From: a virus
Strand: one strand, 5' to 3'
IMG/VR virus record: IMGVR_UViG_3300030109_000149
Location: 1-48,825 of that record
DNA length: 48,825 bases
Made by a program: the position numbers and the translations under genes. Positions 34,064 through 41,516 of this stretch are shown here, in pieces. Below the pieces are notes generated by a model, which did no database searches, was not told where the DNA came from, and was given only the letters and a program-made list of their open reading frames with translations. Each line of letters begins with the position of its first letter. Positions within the stretch are counted from its first letter, which is position 1.

Positions 34064-34137
34064 GGGGCTTGTGTCTTGCAAGGTAGCCATTATTAACTCC
34101 GTCGAGTAAATGGGGCTTGTCTTACCAAGGTAGCCGT
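34064..34137 (-). repeat. Imperfect tandem repeat in scaffold leader
   Basis: Two 26-27-base copies in the same orientation, 34064-34090 and 34112-34137, share GGCTACCTTG and AGCCCC when read leftward, 48 bases apart, just ahead of the scaffold ribosome site. The nearer copy includes an ATG opening a 22-codon frame that overlaps the scaffold start. No role is known. It may be a remnant duplication, a regulatory leader, or a small leader peptide. Confidence 0.6.
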
Positions 34138-34141
34138 AAAA

Positions 34142-35680
34142 TTATCGAAGGCTGGGCATCCTGTTGGCTCCCATCATAAGCTTCTCAATTTCTTCTTTGG
34201 TCTTGCTCATTCCGGGATCTTCTTTATCCATCATTCCACCTTCAGCCATCATTACACCGCCATCATACGCACGTTCAGCATCATCCATCATTGTTTGAAG
34301 CTGATCCGCACCAATCTGGTCAGTCGCTTTTTTGGTAAATACAAACTCACCGTCGCTTAAACGCGCAGGTATAGAGTCTGATACACCAGTTCCGGGGCCG
34401 TCTACTTCGCCAGCACCCGAAAATTCTGAAGCAGTTGCAATTACTTTATCTAAAATGTCTGATAAACGATCATCGTTTTGTAACGCACCTGCTAAATACA
34501 TTTGTTCTTCGTCGTTAAGGGATTCATCCATAACGTACTTAATATAATCTTCTTCCATTTCATCGTCTGGAAGTTGTGAGGCCAGTGCTTCATCCATCTC
34601 ATCATCGGGGATGTTTGGATAAGTGTCTACTGGCATCCCTTCTGGAGGCATCATCATAGAACCCCCTTCTTGAAAAACTCCACGGCCTTTCAGGACATCT
34701 GCCTGAGTAACCTCTCCATCGCCTGTAAGATCTGGAAACTTACCGCCTTCAGCTTTTCTTTCACGGGCCATACGCTCCTTGTCCATTTCTTTTAATGCAG
34801 CTATCTTAGTCATTTCACTTACATTGCTAGTGTCTCTAAGAAAGTTTTTCTCAATAGTTTGTCGTTGCTCTTCAGTTTCTGCTGCGGCTAGACTACGCTC
34901 AAACATGTTGTACATATCTTTGTAGCCTTGTACGGCATCGAAGCGTTCAACACCGCCCCTTTCTTTTTTACTACGAGGTGTCATATCTAAAACAACATCT
35001 TCTTCTTCAGTTGCTAGTGAAAAAGGAACAGCTTTCCCTTTATATTTAAAATGAGGCTGTCCTGCTTTCATAAATACATATTTAGTTGGATTCTTAGAAG
35101 CTTTTGAAAAAGCAGAATCCATAGTTCCTGAAGTAATGTCAGTAACTGTAGAAGTTTTATTTTCTTTTACTTTAGCTTCTTGTGAAGCTGATAATTTTCC
35201 TGCAAAATAACTAGCGCCCGATCCAAGCAAACCTAATCCTGCTGTTTTTGCAACTGCTTTACCTTTAGATTTTCTAGCATCTCTAGTAAGTTTACTTCCT
35301 CCAAAATCCTCTGCTATTTTTTGAAGTTCGGTTGGATCTGTAACCATAGATCTAATAACCTGAACTGTTTCTCCTAATACATTTTCTTTACCGCCACCAC
35401 CTGCTTTGTAAGCAAAAACTTCTTCAATGTCCTTAACATCTTGAACAGTTACATCTTGATCTTTAGCAACCATTCTAAAAATATCTGACTTTTTCATTTT
35501 TGTAGTATCACGTTCTGACACTGCTTTTTCTACGTCATTATGTACAGCATTCATTTTAGACTTTATAGCTTTTTCACTAGAGTCTTCAAACAAGCTAAGT
35601 AAAGGCTTGGCTAGTTTTTTAACAGCAGCACCTGCAAAATACTGCTCACGCTCTGGAGGATTTAACATACTTTTATTCAT
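34142..35680 (-). CDS. Structural-region protein with dockerin/EF-hand-like motif (512 aa)
   Basis: The 512-residue protein follows the portal. It is helical and charged in its first 170 residues, has a short Gly/Ala-rich patch (TAGLGLLGSGASYFAG), then one calcium-loop-like motif DLTGDGEVTQAD (about residue 325), and Met/Gly/Asp-rich low complexity (EGGSMMMPPEGMP, DDEMDEALASQLPDDEMEE). Near the C terminus, GVSDSIPARLSDGEFVFTKKATDQIG resembles a motif recurring in phage tape-measure and internal proteins (SVPAMLSPGEFVI-like). It is likely a head or internal protein; exact function unknown. The start overlaps the small overlapping gene. Confidence 0.7.
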   Translation of the reverse strand: MNKSMLNPPEREQYFAGAAVKKLAKPLLSLFEDSSEKAIKSKMNAVHNDVEKAVSERDTTKMKKSDIFRMVAKDQDVTVQDVKDIEEVFAYKAGGGGKENVLGETVQVIRSMVTDPTELQKIAEDFGGSKLTRDARKSKGKAVAKTAGLGLLGSGASYFAGKLSASQEAKVKENKTSTVTDITSGTMDSAFSKASKNPTKYVFMKAGQPHFKYKGKAVPFSLATEEEDVVLDMTPRSKKERGGVERFDAVQGYKDMYNMFERSLAAAETEEQRQTIEKNFLRDTSNVSEMTKIAALKEMDKERMARERKAEGGKFPDLTGDGEVTQADVLKGRGVFQEGGSMMMPPEGMPVDTYPNIPDDEMDEALASQLPDDEMEEDYIKYVMDESLNDEEQMYLAGALQNDDRLSDILDKVIATASEFSGAGEVDGPGTGVSDSIPARLSDGEFVFTKKATDQIGADQLQTMMDDAERAYDGGVMMAEGGMMDKEDPGMSKTKEEIEKLMMGANRMPSLR

Positions 35681-35906
35681 ATTCTTTCCTTTCTAAAGCC
35701 TCATCTACTTGAGCAGGTAAAGTTTCTAGCCTAGCCAGAAAATTCATCTTCCCCTGACTGCGGAACATTTCCTGTTCCGATGTTGCCGCCACCAGTACCT
35801 GTAACTCCAAGGTCTTGAGGCTGTTCAGGTACTCCTGCATCGCCTCCCATTTGGCCTTGTCCTTGGTCAGCGGGGCCAGCTTCCGGGCTAGGTGTTTGTC
35901 CAGCAT
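35673..35906 (-). CDS. Small conserved protein overlapping the portal 3' end
   Basis: The 77-residue helical protein starts at ATG 35906 inside the portal gene and runs in another frame for 176 bases, then 58 bases past the portal stop, overlapping the next start by 8 bases. The sequence (LARKLAPLTKDKAKWEAMQEY, SEQEMFRSQGKMNFLARLE) reads as an ordered protein. I recall similar small proteins with a TSEQEMFRSQGK motif behind portal genes in T7-like marine phages. It is probably translated by coupling to the portal. Role unknown; packaging or procapsid assembly are options. Confidence 0.8.
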   Translation of the reverse strand: MLDKHLARKLAPLTKDKAKWEAMQEYLNSLKTLELQVLVAATSEQEMFRSQGKMNFLARLETLPAQVDEALERKEYE

Positions 35907-37890
35907 TCTGCATTCCTATAATTTGTGCCATCATTGCGGCTTCTTCAGGGTCATTCATAAGCTCATCAGGGTCTAGATCAAGGCTGTAGGCCAGTTCACT
36001 AATAAGCTTGTTCATCTTAATAAATGGTGCTACAGCAGGATTAGCTGCGGTCTGAAGGAACATTGTAAGCCTTTGAGAGCGTACTTCCTTCTGCATCAAA
36101 CTATTAGTGCCTGTAGCCTTAACTTCTAAATCACCCTCTGTGCCTAGCTTAGACTCTAGGAATTGCATATTCCATTGAAAGTATGCCTCCCCTAAAGGTT
36201 TTAACAAGAAGTCATCAAGATTCTTAATTACAGTCTTAATGTTTAGCGAGGCTGCACCAAGTAACATAGACATACCTGAAGCGGTACGTGTCATGCTTTG
36301 TACACCTGTCTGACCGTGACTGTAAGAAGGAATACCTGTCTGTTCATCTGCAAGCTGTCGGAACTTGTCAAACATTTGCATGTTTTCATTAGTTGTGTTA
36401 GGAAACTTCAAGCCGTTAATCGCTGTGCCGGGTACACCTGCTTGTCGCCTAAATACCTTACCGGGATAAATCTCCATGCTTTGACCACCTACAAGAGCAG
36501 TCTCATCCACATCAAATACTACTGAGCCTGATAGCGCAAGATTATCAATAGCCATACGTGCATGACCATTCATAATCTTTTGCGAGTCATCCATGTTTTC
36601 AGCTACGCCTATGCCAAAAAAGCTATAGGGGTTCTTTTCATAGCTAAATGCATGGTAAGGTATGCGGAAAGGTGTAAAGGGGTTTACAACAGCCCTAAGC
36701 ATTTTACCACCGCATAACCAAGCATTTATTTGTACTTCATCTAGATCATCAATGTCTTCATCAATTTCCATGCCAACTTGTCGGCAGTACTCAGCGTCCA
36801 TAACGCCCCAGTACTCAAGAACCTCAAACTGTTGTGAGCCGTATTCATCATTACGATTATCATCTTTTAGTTCTTGTTCGTAATCTTTTTCTACATAGTT
36901 AGGCCCTAGCTGAAGGCACTCACGTATAGCTTCTTTGTCAAAGTAAGGCATCTTACCAAGACTACGAAGCTGAGTACGATTCATTCTGTGGCGATGGAAT
37001 ACATATTCTGCTTCATTAATATTTGTTGCGTTGGGGTCTGGGAAAAAGTCCCAGATGCTGACAAACTCCAAGCGAGGCACCCTAACATCAACAGGAGAGT
37101 AAGTTCTATCATTGCCCTCTCCTTTAGTCCATCTGTGTAGTGTTTTGTTGAAGTTGAATGGCCCTTTAACGATTCCTGTGCCGAATAAAGCCGATTCAAA
37201 TAACGAGTTTCTAATTTCACTAGCGCCGTTTGACTCCTCTATCTGATCATGTATAATCTTTTCCATGCGCCTTGCAGCTTTTTGTGCAGGACTAATTTCA
37301 AGAACTTGTGGGTCTGGTGAAGGCCCTTCTTTTAACATTTCTTTTTCTTCTGCTAGTTTGTCAAGTTTAATATCTTCAAACTTACCAGTAGCAAAAGTAG
37401 CTCCGGGTTTCAAAACACGCCCATCACCTTCATACCCTATATCGTAAGGATTATCTACAACCGCATCTTGACCTTCATCTTCTGGCGGTGCAGAAGTTTC
37501 AAGTCCCGGTTCGATGTGGGCGTGTTCTGAAGTTCCTTCGGGTACTTTAGTTTCACTAATACCGATAGGAAACTTATTAGCCCCGAATACGACATCTACT
37601 AATTGACCAAACGCAGCAAGCACTTTAGTCTTTGTAACTTTTACAAAAACTCTAGACTTCTCTGACTCACGGAACCTAATATTTTTACCGTATAATCCAC
37701 GGTAGTTATGATAGGCTGCAAGCCACCGCTGCTCATCTAAGTCTCTTGCATTTTCAGCAGATATAAATCTATCTTTAATTAAACCTGTAAGATTATTCTT
37801 TAGGTTTTCTTCAAGAGTTAAATTTATACCCTGCTCATTTTCTACTTCTTCAAAGTAAAGAGCGTTAGATGTTAAATTAGTTTCAGCCAT
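35731..37890 (-). CDS. Portal protein (podovirus type)
   Basis: The 719-residue protein forms the dodecameric ring at the capsid vertex through which DNA enters and leaves. N-terminal helical region DLDEQRWLAAYHNYRGLYG, then DVVFGANKFPIGI, a wing region LEFVSIWDFFPDPNATNINEAEYVFHRH, YHAFSYEKNPYSFFGIGVAENMDDSQKIMN, and QTGIPSYSHGQTGV with TRTASGMSML are typical of large podoviral portals of the P22 gp1-like group. The C-terminal 80 residues are Gly/Pro/Gln-rich and coincide with the overlapping frame of the 77-residue gene, which constrains their composition. Confidence 0.93.
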   Translation of the reverse strand: MAETNLTSNALYFEEVENEQGINLTLEENLKNNLTGLIKDRFISAENARDLDEQRWLAAYHNYRGLYGKNIRFRESEKSRVFVKVTKTKVLAAFGQLVDVVFGANKFPIGISETKVPEGTSEHAHIEPGLETSAPPEDEGQDAVVDNPYDIGYEGDGRVLKPGATFATGKFEDIKLDKLAEEKEMLKEGPSPDPQVLEISPAQKAARRMEKIIHDQIEESNGASEIRNSLFESALFGTGIVKGPFNFNKTLHRWTKGEGNDRTYSPVDVRVPRLEFVSIWDFFPDPNATNINEAEYVFHRHRMNRTQLRSLGKMPYFDKEAIRECLQLGPNYVEKDYEQELKDDNRNDEYGSQQFEVLEYWGVMDAEYCRQVGMEIDEDIDDLDEVQINAWLCGGKMLRAVVNPFTPFRIPYHAFSYEKNPYSFFGIGVAENMDDSQKIMNGHARMAIDNLALSGSVVFDVDETALVGGQSMEIYPGKVFRRQAGVPGTAINGLKFPNTTNENMQMFDKFRQLADEQTGIPSYSHGQTGVQSMTRTASGMSMLLGAASLNIKTVIKNLDDFLLKPLGEAYFQWNMQFLESKLGTEGDLEVKATGTNSLMQKEVRSQRLTMFLQTAANPAVAPFIKMNKLISELAYSLDLDPDELMNDPEEAAMMAQIIGMQNAGQTPSPEAGPADQGQGQMGGDAGVPEQPQDLGVTGTGGGNIGTGNVPQSGEDEFSG

Positions 37891-37892
37891 TA

Positions 37893-38462
37893 TTAGCTAG
37901 GAGTTACACCAAGATGCTGAAACTCAACAATAAACGTAGCTGTAGTAGCCGCTGTTGCCAAGTCATTAGCAAGAGGCTTTAGTCGAATATGTAGAGTACG
38001 TGCAGCAGAGCTATATAGTGATGCTGATAACGTCATAGCCTCTGACGTAGCTGGGCCACCGCTCATGGTTGAAAAAGCATTAGCTGCTGCTGGAATACCA
38101 TTAGCAATAATGTAAAGAGGCGTATTAGCTGTAATCGTTACAGCAGAGCCACCATCATCTGCAATGGCTTTTTCATTAATAATCTGACCACCGCCTGCGG
38201 CTGTACCCAAATCAAAATCAATATCATCACCTGATGCACCAGCAGTAACCAAGTTACCGTTAGCGATCATAATAAGATTTTTGATTGAAGTGTCAGCAGG
38301 TTGAGTAAAGCTAACATCATAAGTAGCGTCTGCTGTCACTGCAATAGTTCCTGTAGTAACAGAAGTAGCTGATGTAATTACATTATCAGCAAGTTCTCTG
38401 ACATCGCCTGTACGGGCTGAATTACGCCCTGTATCTCTAATAGCAACAACTGGATTTGACAT
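37893..38462 (-). CDS. Beta-rich, Thr/Ala-rich structural protein
   Basis: The 189-residue protein lies between the large terminase and portal. Its sequence alternates hydrophobic and Thr/Ser/Ala residues (ITSATSVTTGTIAVTADATYDVSFTQ, TLHIRLKPLA) with few charges, a mark of beta-sandwich virion proteins such as capsid decoration or head fibre proteins. No family identified. It is 2 bases from the portal start and 12 bases from the terminase stop, so it is part of the same operon. Confidence 0.7.
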   Translation of the reverse strand: MSNPVVAIRDTGRNSARTGDVRELADNVITSATSVTTGTIAVTADATYDVSFTQPADTSIKNLIMIANGNLVTAGASGDDIDFDLGTAAGGGQIINEKAIADDGGSAVTITANTPLYIIANGIPAAANAFSTMSGGPATSEAMTLSASLYSSAARTLHIRLKPLANDLATAATTATFIVEFQHLGVTPS

Positions 38463-38474
38463 TTATGTTCTCCT

Positions 38475-40304
38475 TTAATATCCAAATTCTGAATCAACTG
38501 GTGTATAAGCCTGTTCCATTCTCATGTGTCTAAATTGATTAAATATATCATTAACCTTTGGTCTTGACATAATCAGATAACGCAAGGCATCATAAGCATG
38601 GTCAGGTGCGTGGGTATCCACATCTTCAGGGTTAGACTTATCTAATGGTATACTTTGTAGCTCACGTATCAAGTTAGGACAGGTGTTAAATATTTGTATC
38701 TTTGGCCTTCCACTTGGTTGAACTCGCAAGTATTCATGTAGTTGAATCTTACCCTGAATCCTATTTTTATCTGCTCTACGCAGCTTGTGGCCTCCACGCT
38801 GAAGTGTCTCTCCAACTGTAGGGCCTGTTGTGCCTGTTCTATTCCATGCTGCTGTATCTAATACGCCTTGAATAGAAAAAGGATCTTCTAGCTCCATGTT
38901 TGTAATCATCTGAGCCAGATCAACACCTGTAAGTCCTTTACGGTATAGCTCTCTATAAATTATTAATGTGCCATCGCTGGGATCAACACAACCCCAAACA
39001 CAAGCACTTTCAGAAGCATAACCATAGTCAATACCTTTTATTCTTTCCCAACCTATTGGTATTTCAAAAGGTGTTATAACGTGTGTCATTACATCAAACT
39101 CTGTAAAGGCAGCACCCTCTGTAATATCCCAGTTACCTTCTAGAAGCTGCTTACGCTGTACATCTGGTAAAGCATTTAGCATCTGTTCGTATCTACCATC
39201 TTTAGCAAGATACGGATTATCTTCTAGTCTGGCTGGTATAAAACGTCGTGTCAATCCATCATGGCCTGTAAAGCTTTCATTAGGCTCTGATGGGTTCACA
39301 TAACGCTTCTTTACCCATGTTGCACCAGCACCACCGGGGTTAGCTGTACAACGCATATAAGGCGTAATATCAGGGTCTGTAGTACGCAGTCTAGATGATA
39401 GGTAGTTCCAAGAAAACTCTGTTGATAAGTGTGTTATCTCATCAAACCCTATCCAAGAGTATGCTTGACCCTGATACCTGTATACATCTGCATCCCGCTC
39501 TAAGAAGCCAAACTCTAGTTTAGCACCAGAGGGGAATGTCCAAATCTTTTCAACTTCTCTAAACTTACAACCGGGAAAAGCCTTGGGATATAACTCCCTA
39601 GACTTATCTATAAGCTCCCTCAGTTCAGGCATTGAGCGTCTTAGTATTAACGCCCTGTGAGCAGCCCTGTGAGCGAATCTGAGGGGATCTACGAGCATAG
39701 CATAGGACTTACCACCCCCTGCTGCGCCACCATACAATACGTCCGTTTCTGGGGCTGCTAGGAAGTCTGTCTGCGGCCCTTCATTCGGTCTGAAGATAAC
39801 TTTATCTTCTATTACCTTTTTTGTATTAGGAGCTAATAGATCTAGCTCATCTTCTGTCAGAACTTTACCAGTATCTGTAGAAGCTTCTAAAGGCTCATCT
39901 AACTTAGATTGAACCTTAGTTTGTTGATTAAGTGTAGCCTTTGCAGACTTTAATTTTTTGTCAAGTATTTCTATGCGCTTTTGTTTTTCTTTTACAGAGC
40001 GCCTAGCAGCTATCTGAGCCTTTTGTTTCTTACTATAACGGTACTTAGGTGATTGACCCTGATCCTCTCTTTCTTCCTTGACGTACTTTGAGAGGCCCTG
40101 TACCGATATAGAGTAACCTTTAGACTCTACAAATAGTTTACCTTCACGTATAGACTTATACTTTCCAGCAACAATTCCTTCTACTACTTCTTTTAAAACT
40201 TTGTACTTCTTTTCATCACGTACAAAAAGCTTATTCTCTACATCAGCGGTGTAACCAAAAGGAGCAACACCCTGTGTACGAGGTTTAGTCTTGGGTAACT
40301 TCAT
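38475..40304 (-). CDS. Terminase large subunit with recombinase-like N-terminal extension
   Basis: The ATPase-nuclease that packages DNA. I start it at ATG 40304 (609 residues), five bases after GAGGG. The ATPase has Walker A VLYGGAAGGGKS (about residue 195), Walker B YSWIGFDEITHL and the coupling TANPGG. The nuclease shows GIDYGYASES, VLDTAAW and a C-terminal HAYDALRYLIM with acidic metal ligands. Unusually, the first ~75 residues (GVAPFGYTADVENKLFVRDEKK ... VVEGIVAGKYKSIREGKLFVESKGYSISVQGLSKYV) resemble the 'Recombinase' domain of large serine recombinases, followed by a Lys-rich linker. A similar extension occurs in some marine phage terminases as I recall. Confidence 0.95.
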   Translation of the reverse strand: MKLPKTKPRTQGVAPFGYTADVENKLFVRDEKKYKVLKEVVEGIVAGKYKSIREGKLFVESKGYSISVQGLSKYVKEEREDQGQSPKYRYSKKQKAQIAARRSVKEKQKRIEILDKKLKSAKATLNQQTKVQSKLDEPLEASTDTGKVLTEDELDLLAPNTKKVIEDKVIFRPNEGPQTDFLAAPETDVLYGGAAGGGKSYAMLVDPLRFAHRAAHRALILRRSMPELRELIDKSRELYPKAFPGCKFREVEKIWTFPSGAKLEFGFLERDADVYRYQGQAYSWIGFDEITHLSTEFSWNYLSSRLRTTDPDITPYMRCTANPGGAGATWVKKRYVNPSEPNESFTGHDGLTRRFIPARLEDNPYLAKDGRYEQMLNALPDVQRKQLLEGNWDITEGAAFTEFDVMTHVITPFEIPIGWERIKGIDYGYASESACVWGCVDPSDGTLIIYRELYRKGLTGVDLAQMITNMELEDPFSIQGVLDTAAWNRTGTTGPTVGETLQRGGHKLRRADKNRIQGKIQLHEYLRVQPSGRPKIQIFNTCPNLIRELQSIPLDKSNPEDVDTHAPDHAYDALRYLIMSRPKVNDIFNQFRHMRMEQAYTPVDSEFGY

Positions 40305-40707
40305 ACTCACCCTCTACAACAGCCTTAGCTGGGAGAATGAATAACGATCCACCTTCAGCTTCTACGTTTACCTCAAGCCTATCTTGCTTGCCAAGACCTG
40401 TACGATCCAAAATAGTCTGTGCTGCCTGTAGTTTTACATTAGCTTGTGGCATAGGATCATCAGAATCTAAAACCTGTACAAGCTTTAAAGCAGCTTTGGG
40501 TGCAGACTGAGCTAGGATTTGAGAGGCCAGTTCTATTATTTCATTCTTTAAAGATTTTATAACTTGAAAATAGCTACCTTCGGCATATCCTGCTAACTCT
40601 GCTGCGTACTTTGGATCACCTCCTGTCTCAACTAGACATCTTAAAAACTTTTCTTGTTTTTCGGTGAGTTCTCTTTCTTTGTTAGTCTGTGGTAAATATG
40701 AGTTCAT
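40285..40707 (-). CDS. Terminase small subunit (putative), predicted leaderless
   Basis: The 140-residue protein with start ATG 40707 carries LTEKQEKFLRCLVETGGDPKYAAELAGYAEGSYFQVIKSLKNEI, a DNA-binding helix-turn-helix pattern of small terminases (HTH after KQ-KFL), and a C-terminal region ending KAVVEGEYEVTQD. A longer reading from TTG 40743 is unlikely: that TTG is itself the -35 box of the promoter that drives this gene. With the -10 at 40720-40715, transcription should begin at about 40707-40708, right at the AUG, so the mRNA would be leaderless. It overlaps terL by 20 bases. Confidence 0.8.
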   Translation of the reverse strand: MNSYLPQTNKERELTEKQEKFLRCLVETGGDPKYAAELAGYAEGSYFQVIKSLKNEIIELASQILAQSAPKAALKLVQVLDSDDPMPQANVKLQAAQTILDRTGLGKQDRLEVNVEAEGGSLFILPAKAVVEGEYEVTQD

Positions 40708-40714
40708 GTGGTAC

Positions 40715-40743
40715 AGTATAGGGTCAGATTGAGAGTTTGTCAA
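40715..40743 (-). promoter_or_regulatory. Leftward late/structural sigma-70 promoter
   Basis: Read leftward: TTGACA (40743-40738), 17-base spacer, TATACT (40720-40715). The -35 is perfect and the -10 is 5 of 6. The sequence TGACCCTATACTGTA around its -10 is almost identical to the divergent rightward promoter. It should transcribe the terS-to-structural block. The overlap with an alternative TTG start of terS settles that start. Confidence 0.82.
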
Positions 40744-40771
40744 GTCTTTTTTTAAATATTTTAAAAATAAC

Positions 40772-40800
40772 TTGACAAATGTGAAATTCGACCCTATACT
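40772..40800 (+). promoter_or_regulatory. Rightward early sigma-70 promoter
   Basis: TTGACA (40772-40777), 17-base spacer, TATACT (40795-40800). It mirrors the leftward promoter 28 bases away, sharing GACCCTATACT. Its transcript would start at about 40807 and run about 700 bases through the origin-like region before the first sizable gene at 41517, unless the 15-codon frame at 40828-40875 (preceded by GAGGG) is a leader peptide. Back-to-back promoters allow one regulator at the shared core to control both blocks. Confidence 0.82.
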
Positions 40801-40930
40801 ATAGTAACAGCCGCCGAGGGTGTAAGTATGTATTATATAGATCTCAATATATGTACTTTAAAGCTTTACAGGTGAGCCGCAATATGTGAAGACTTGACAA
40901 CTTGAAAAGCTTTCAAAATGTATTTGATTT

Positions 40931-41012
40931 AGTATATATATACCCCACCCCCCACGGCCACCTGCGCCCCCGCACGCGCCTACGCGATACGCGCACACAC
41001 ACGACACACGCA
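40931..41012. other. AT alternation followed by C-rich purine-pyrimidine alternating tract
   Basis: A TATATATATA run (40933-40942) is followed by about 70 bases that are C-rich on the + strand (ACCCCACCCCCCACGG, GCGCCCCCGCACGCGCC, GCGCACACACACGACACACG). The latter has extended CG/CA alternation, which can adopt Z-DNA under supercoiling, and the AT alternation is prone to open. This composition is unlike the surrounding DNA. A structured origin or transcription element is inferred. Confidence 0.7.
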
Positions 41013-41043
41013 TAAAGGCCGCACCATCTTCACAAGCCCTCAC

Positions 41044-41388
41044 AAGCTTTTGAAGCCTTCACGCGCAAAAGCCTAACAAATGTTAGATATTCCTTTAAGG
41101 ACTCAAAAGCTTTCCAAGTATTCCAAAGCTTTGACAATCTTGTGGCGCGTTTAAAAAGCTTGTAAAGGTTAGTGACTACTCACAAACTTTCAAAGCTTTT
41201 CAAATACTTGGCACGTTTATTGCATTCTCCCAAGCTTCCCAATACCCCTATTTTTTTTCCTATAATAGGTACAGCTTTTCAGTACTGTACAAACATTCAG
41301 TACCTATCCTCTCCCCGCGTTAACTTCTAGCCTTGCAAGCTTTTCTTTTAAATCTTTTAAAATACTTACAAGCTTTTTCCCCAAGCTT
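41044..41388. repeat. AAGCTT-centred iteron-like cluster (putative replication origin)
   Basis: AAGCTT palindromes occur at 41044, 41107, 41126, 41156, 41193, 41232, 41337, 41370 and 41383, plus 40861 and 40907 to the left: 11 copies in 528 bases. Many sit in a larger imperfect palindrome such as GAAAAGCTTTC, CAAAGCTTTG or CAAAGCTTTTCAA, often next to CAAGTATT, CAAATACTTG or AAGTACTT. A TATAAT at 41261 and a GTACAG-CTGTAC inverted repeat (41269-41290) lie inside. The region between the divergent blocks holds no gene, so an origin or regulatory array is the best reading. Confidence 0.65.
41073..41086. promoter_or_regulatory. 14-bp dyad CTAACAAATGTTAG, copy 1
   Basis: A perfect two-fold inverted repeat, CTAACA-aa-TGTTAG, is placed within the non-coding region among AAGCTT repeats. 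It matches three further copies at 42165, 42394 and 43501. This copy lacks an adjacent gene start, being 430 bases ahead of the first early gene. Confidence 0.7.
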
Positions 41389-41516
41389 TTCAAGTACTTA
41401 CAAGCATTCCCAATAGGAATATAACCTAGTCCAAATAATCACTATATTTGAAAACGTGCATCGGCTTATAAAATCACCCAAGCCAATAACGGCTAAACTT
41501 TTGAGGGATCAAAACA

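Noticed and set aside
40285-40743. Longer terS starting at TTG 40743
   Set aside because: The TTG is the first half of the -35 box of the promoter that should transcribe this gene, so the extra 12 codons would not be in the mRNA.
40828-40875. 15-codon frame after the rightward promoter
   Set aside because: It has a plausible GAGGG ribosome site and could be a leader peptide, but it is too short to call a gene without conservation. It is mentioned with the promoter only.
40894-40922. Second TTGACA downstream of the rightward promoter
   Set aside because: No -10 hexamer with three or more key matches follows at 16-18 bases.
40858-41043. Leftward 61-codon frame across the C-rich tract
   Set aside because: Its product is a Gly/Cys/Arg mix created by the alternating C-rich DNA, with no ribosome site, and overlaps the AAGCTT region. 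It is compositional noise.
41261-41266. Perfect TATAAT inside the AAGCTT region
   Set aside because: No acceptable -35 lies 16-18 bases upstream; the best match (TTCCCA) is at 19 bases. Not called as a promoter.
40708-41516. CRISPR-like array
   Set aside because: The AAGCTT repeats are short, palindromic and unevenly spaced, with no constant-length repeats or spacers, so they do not form a CRISPR array.
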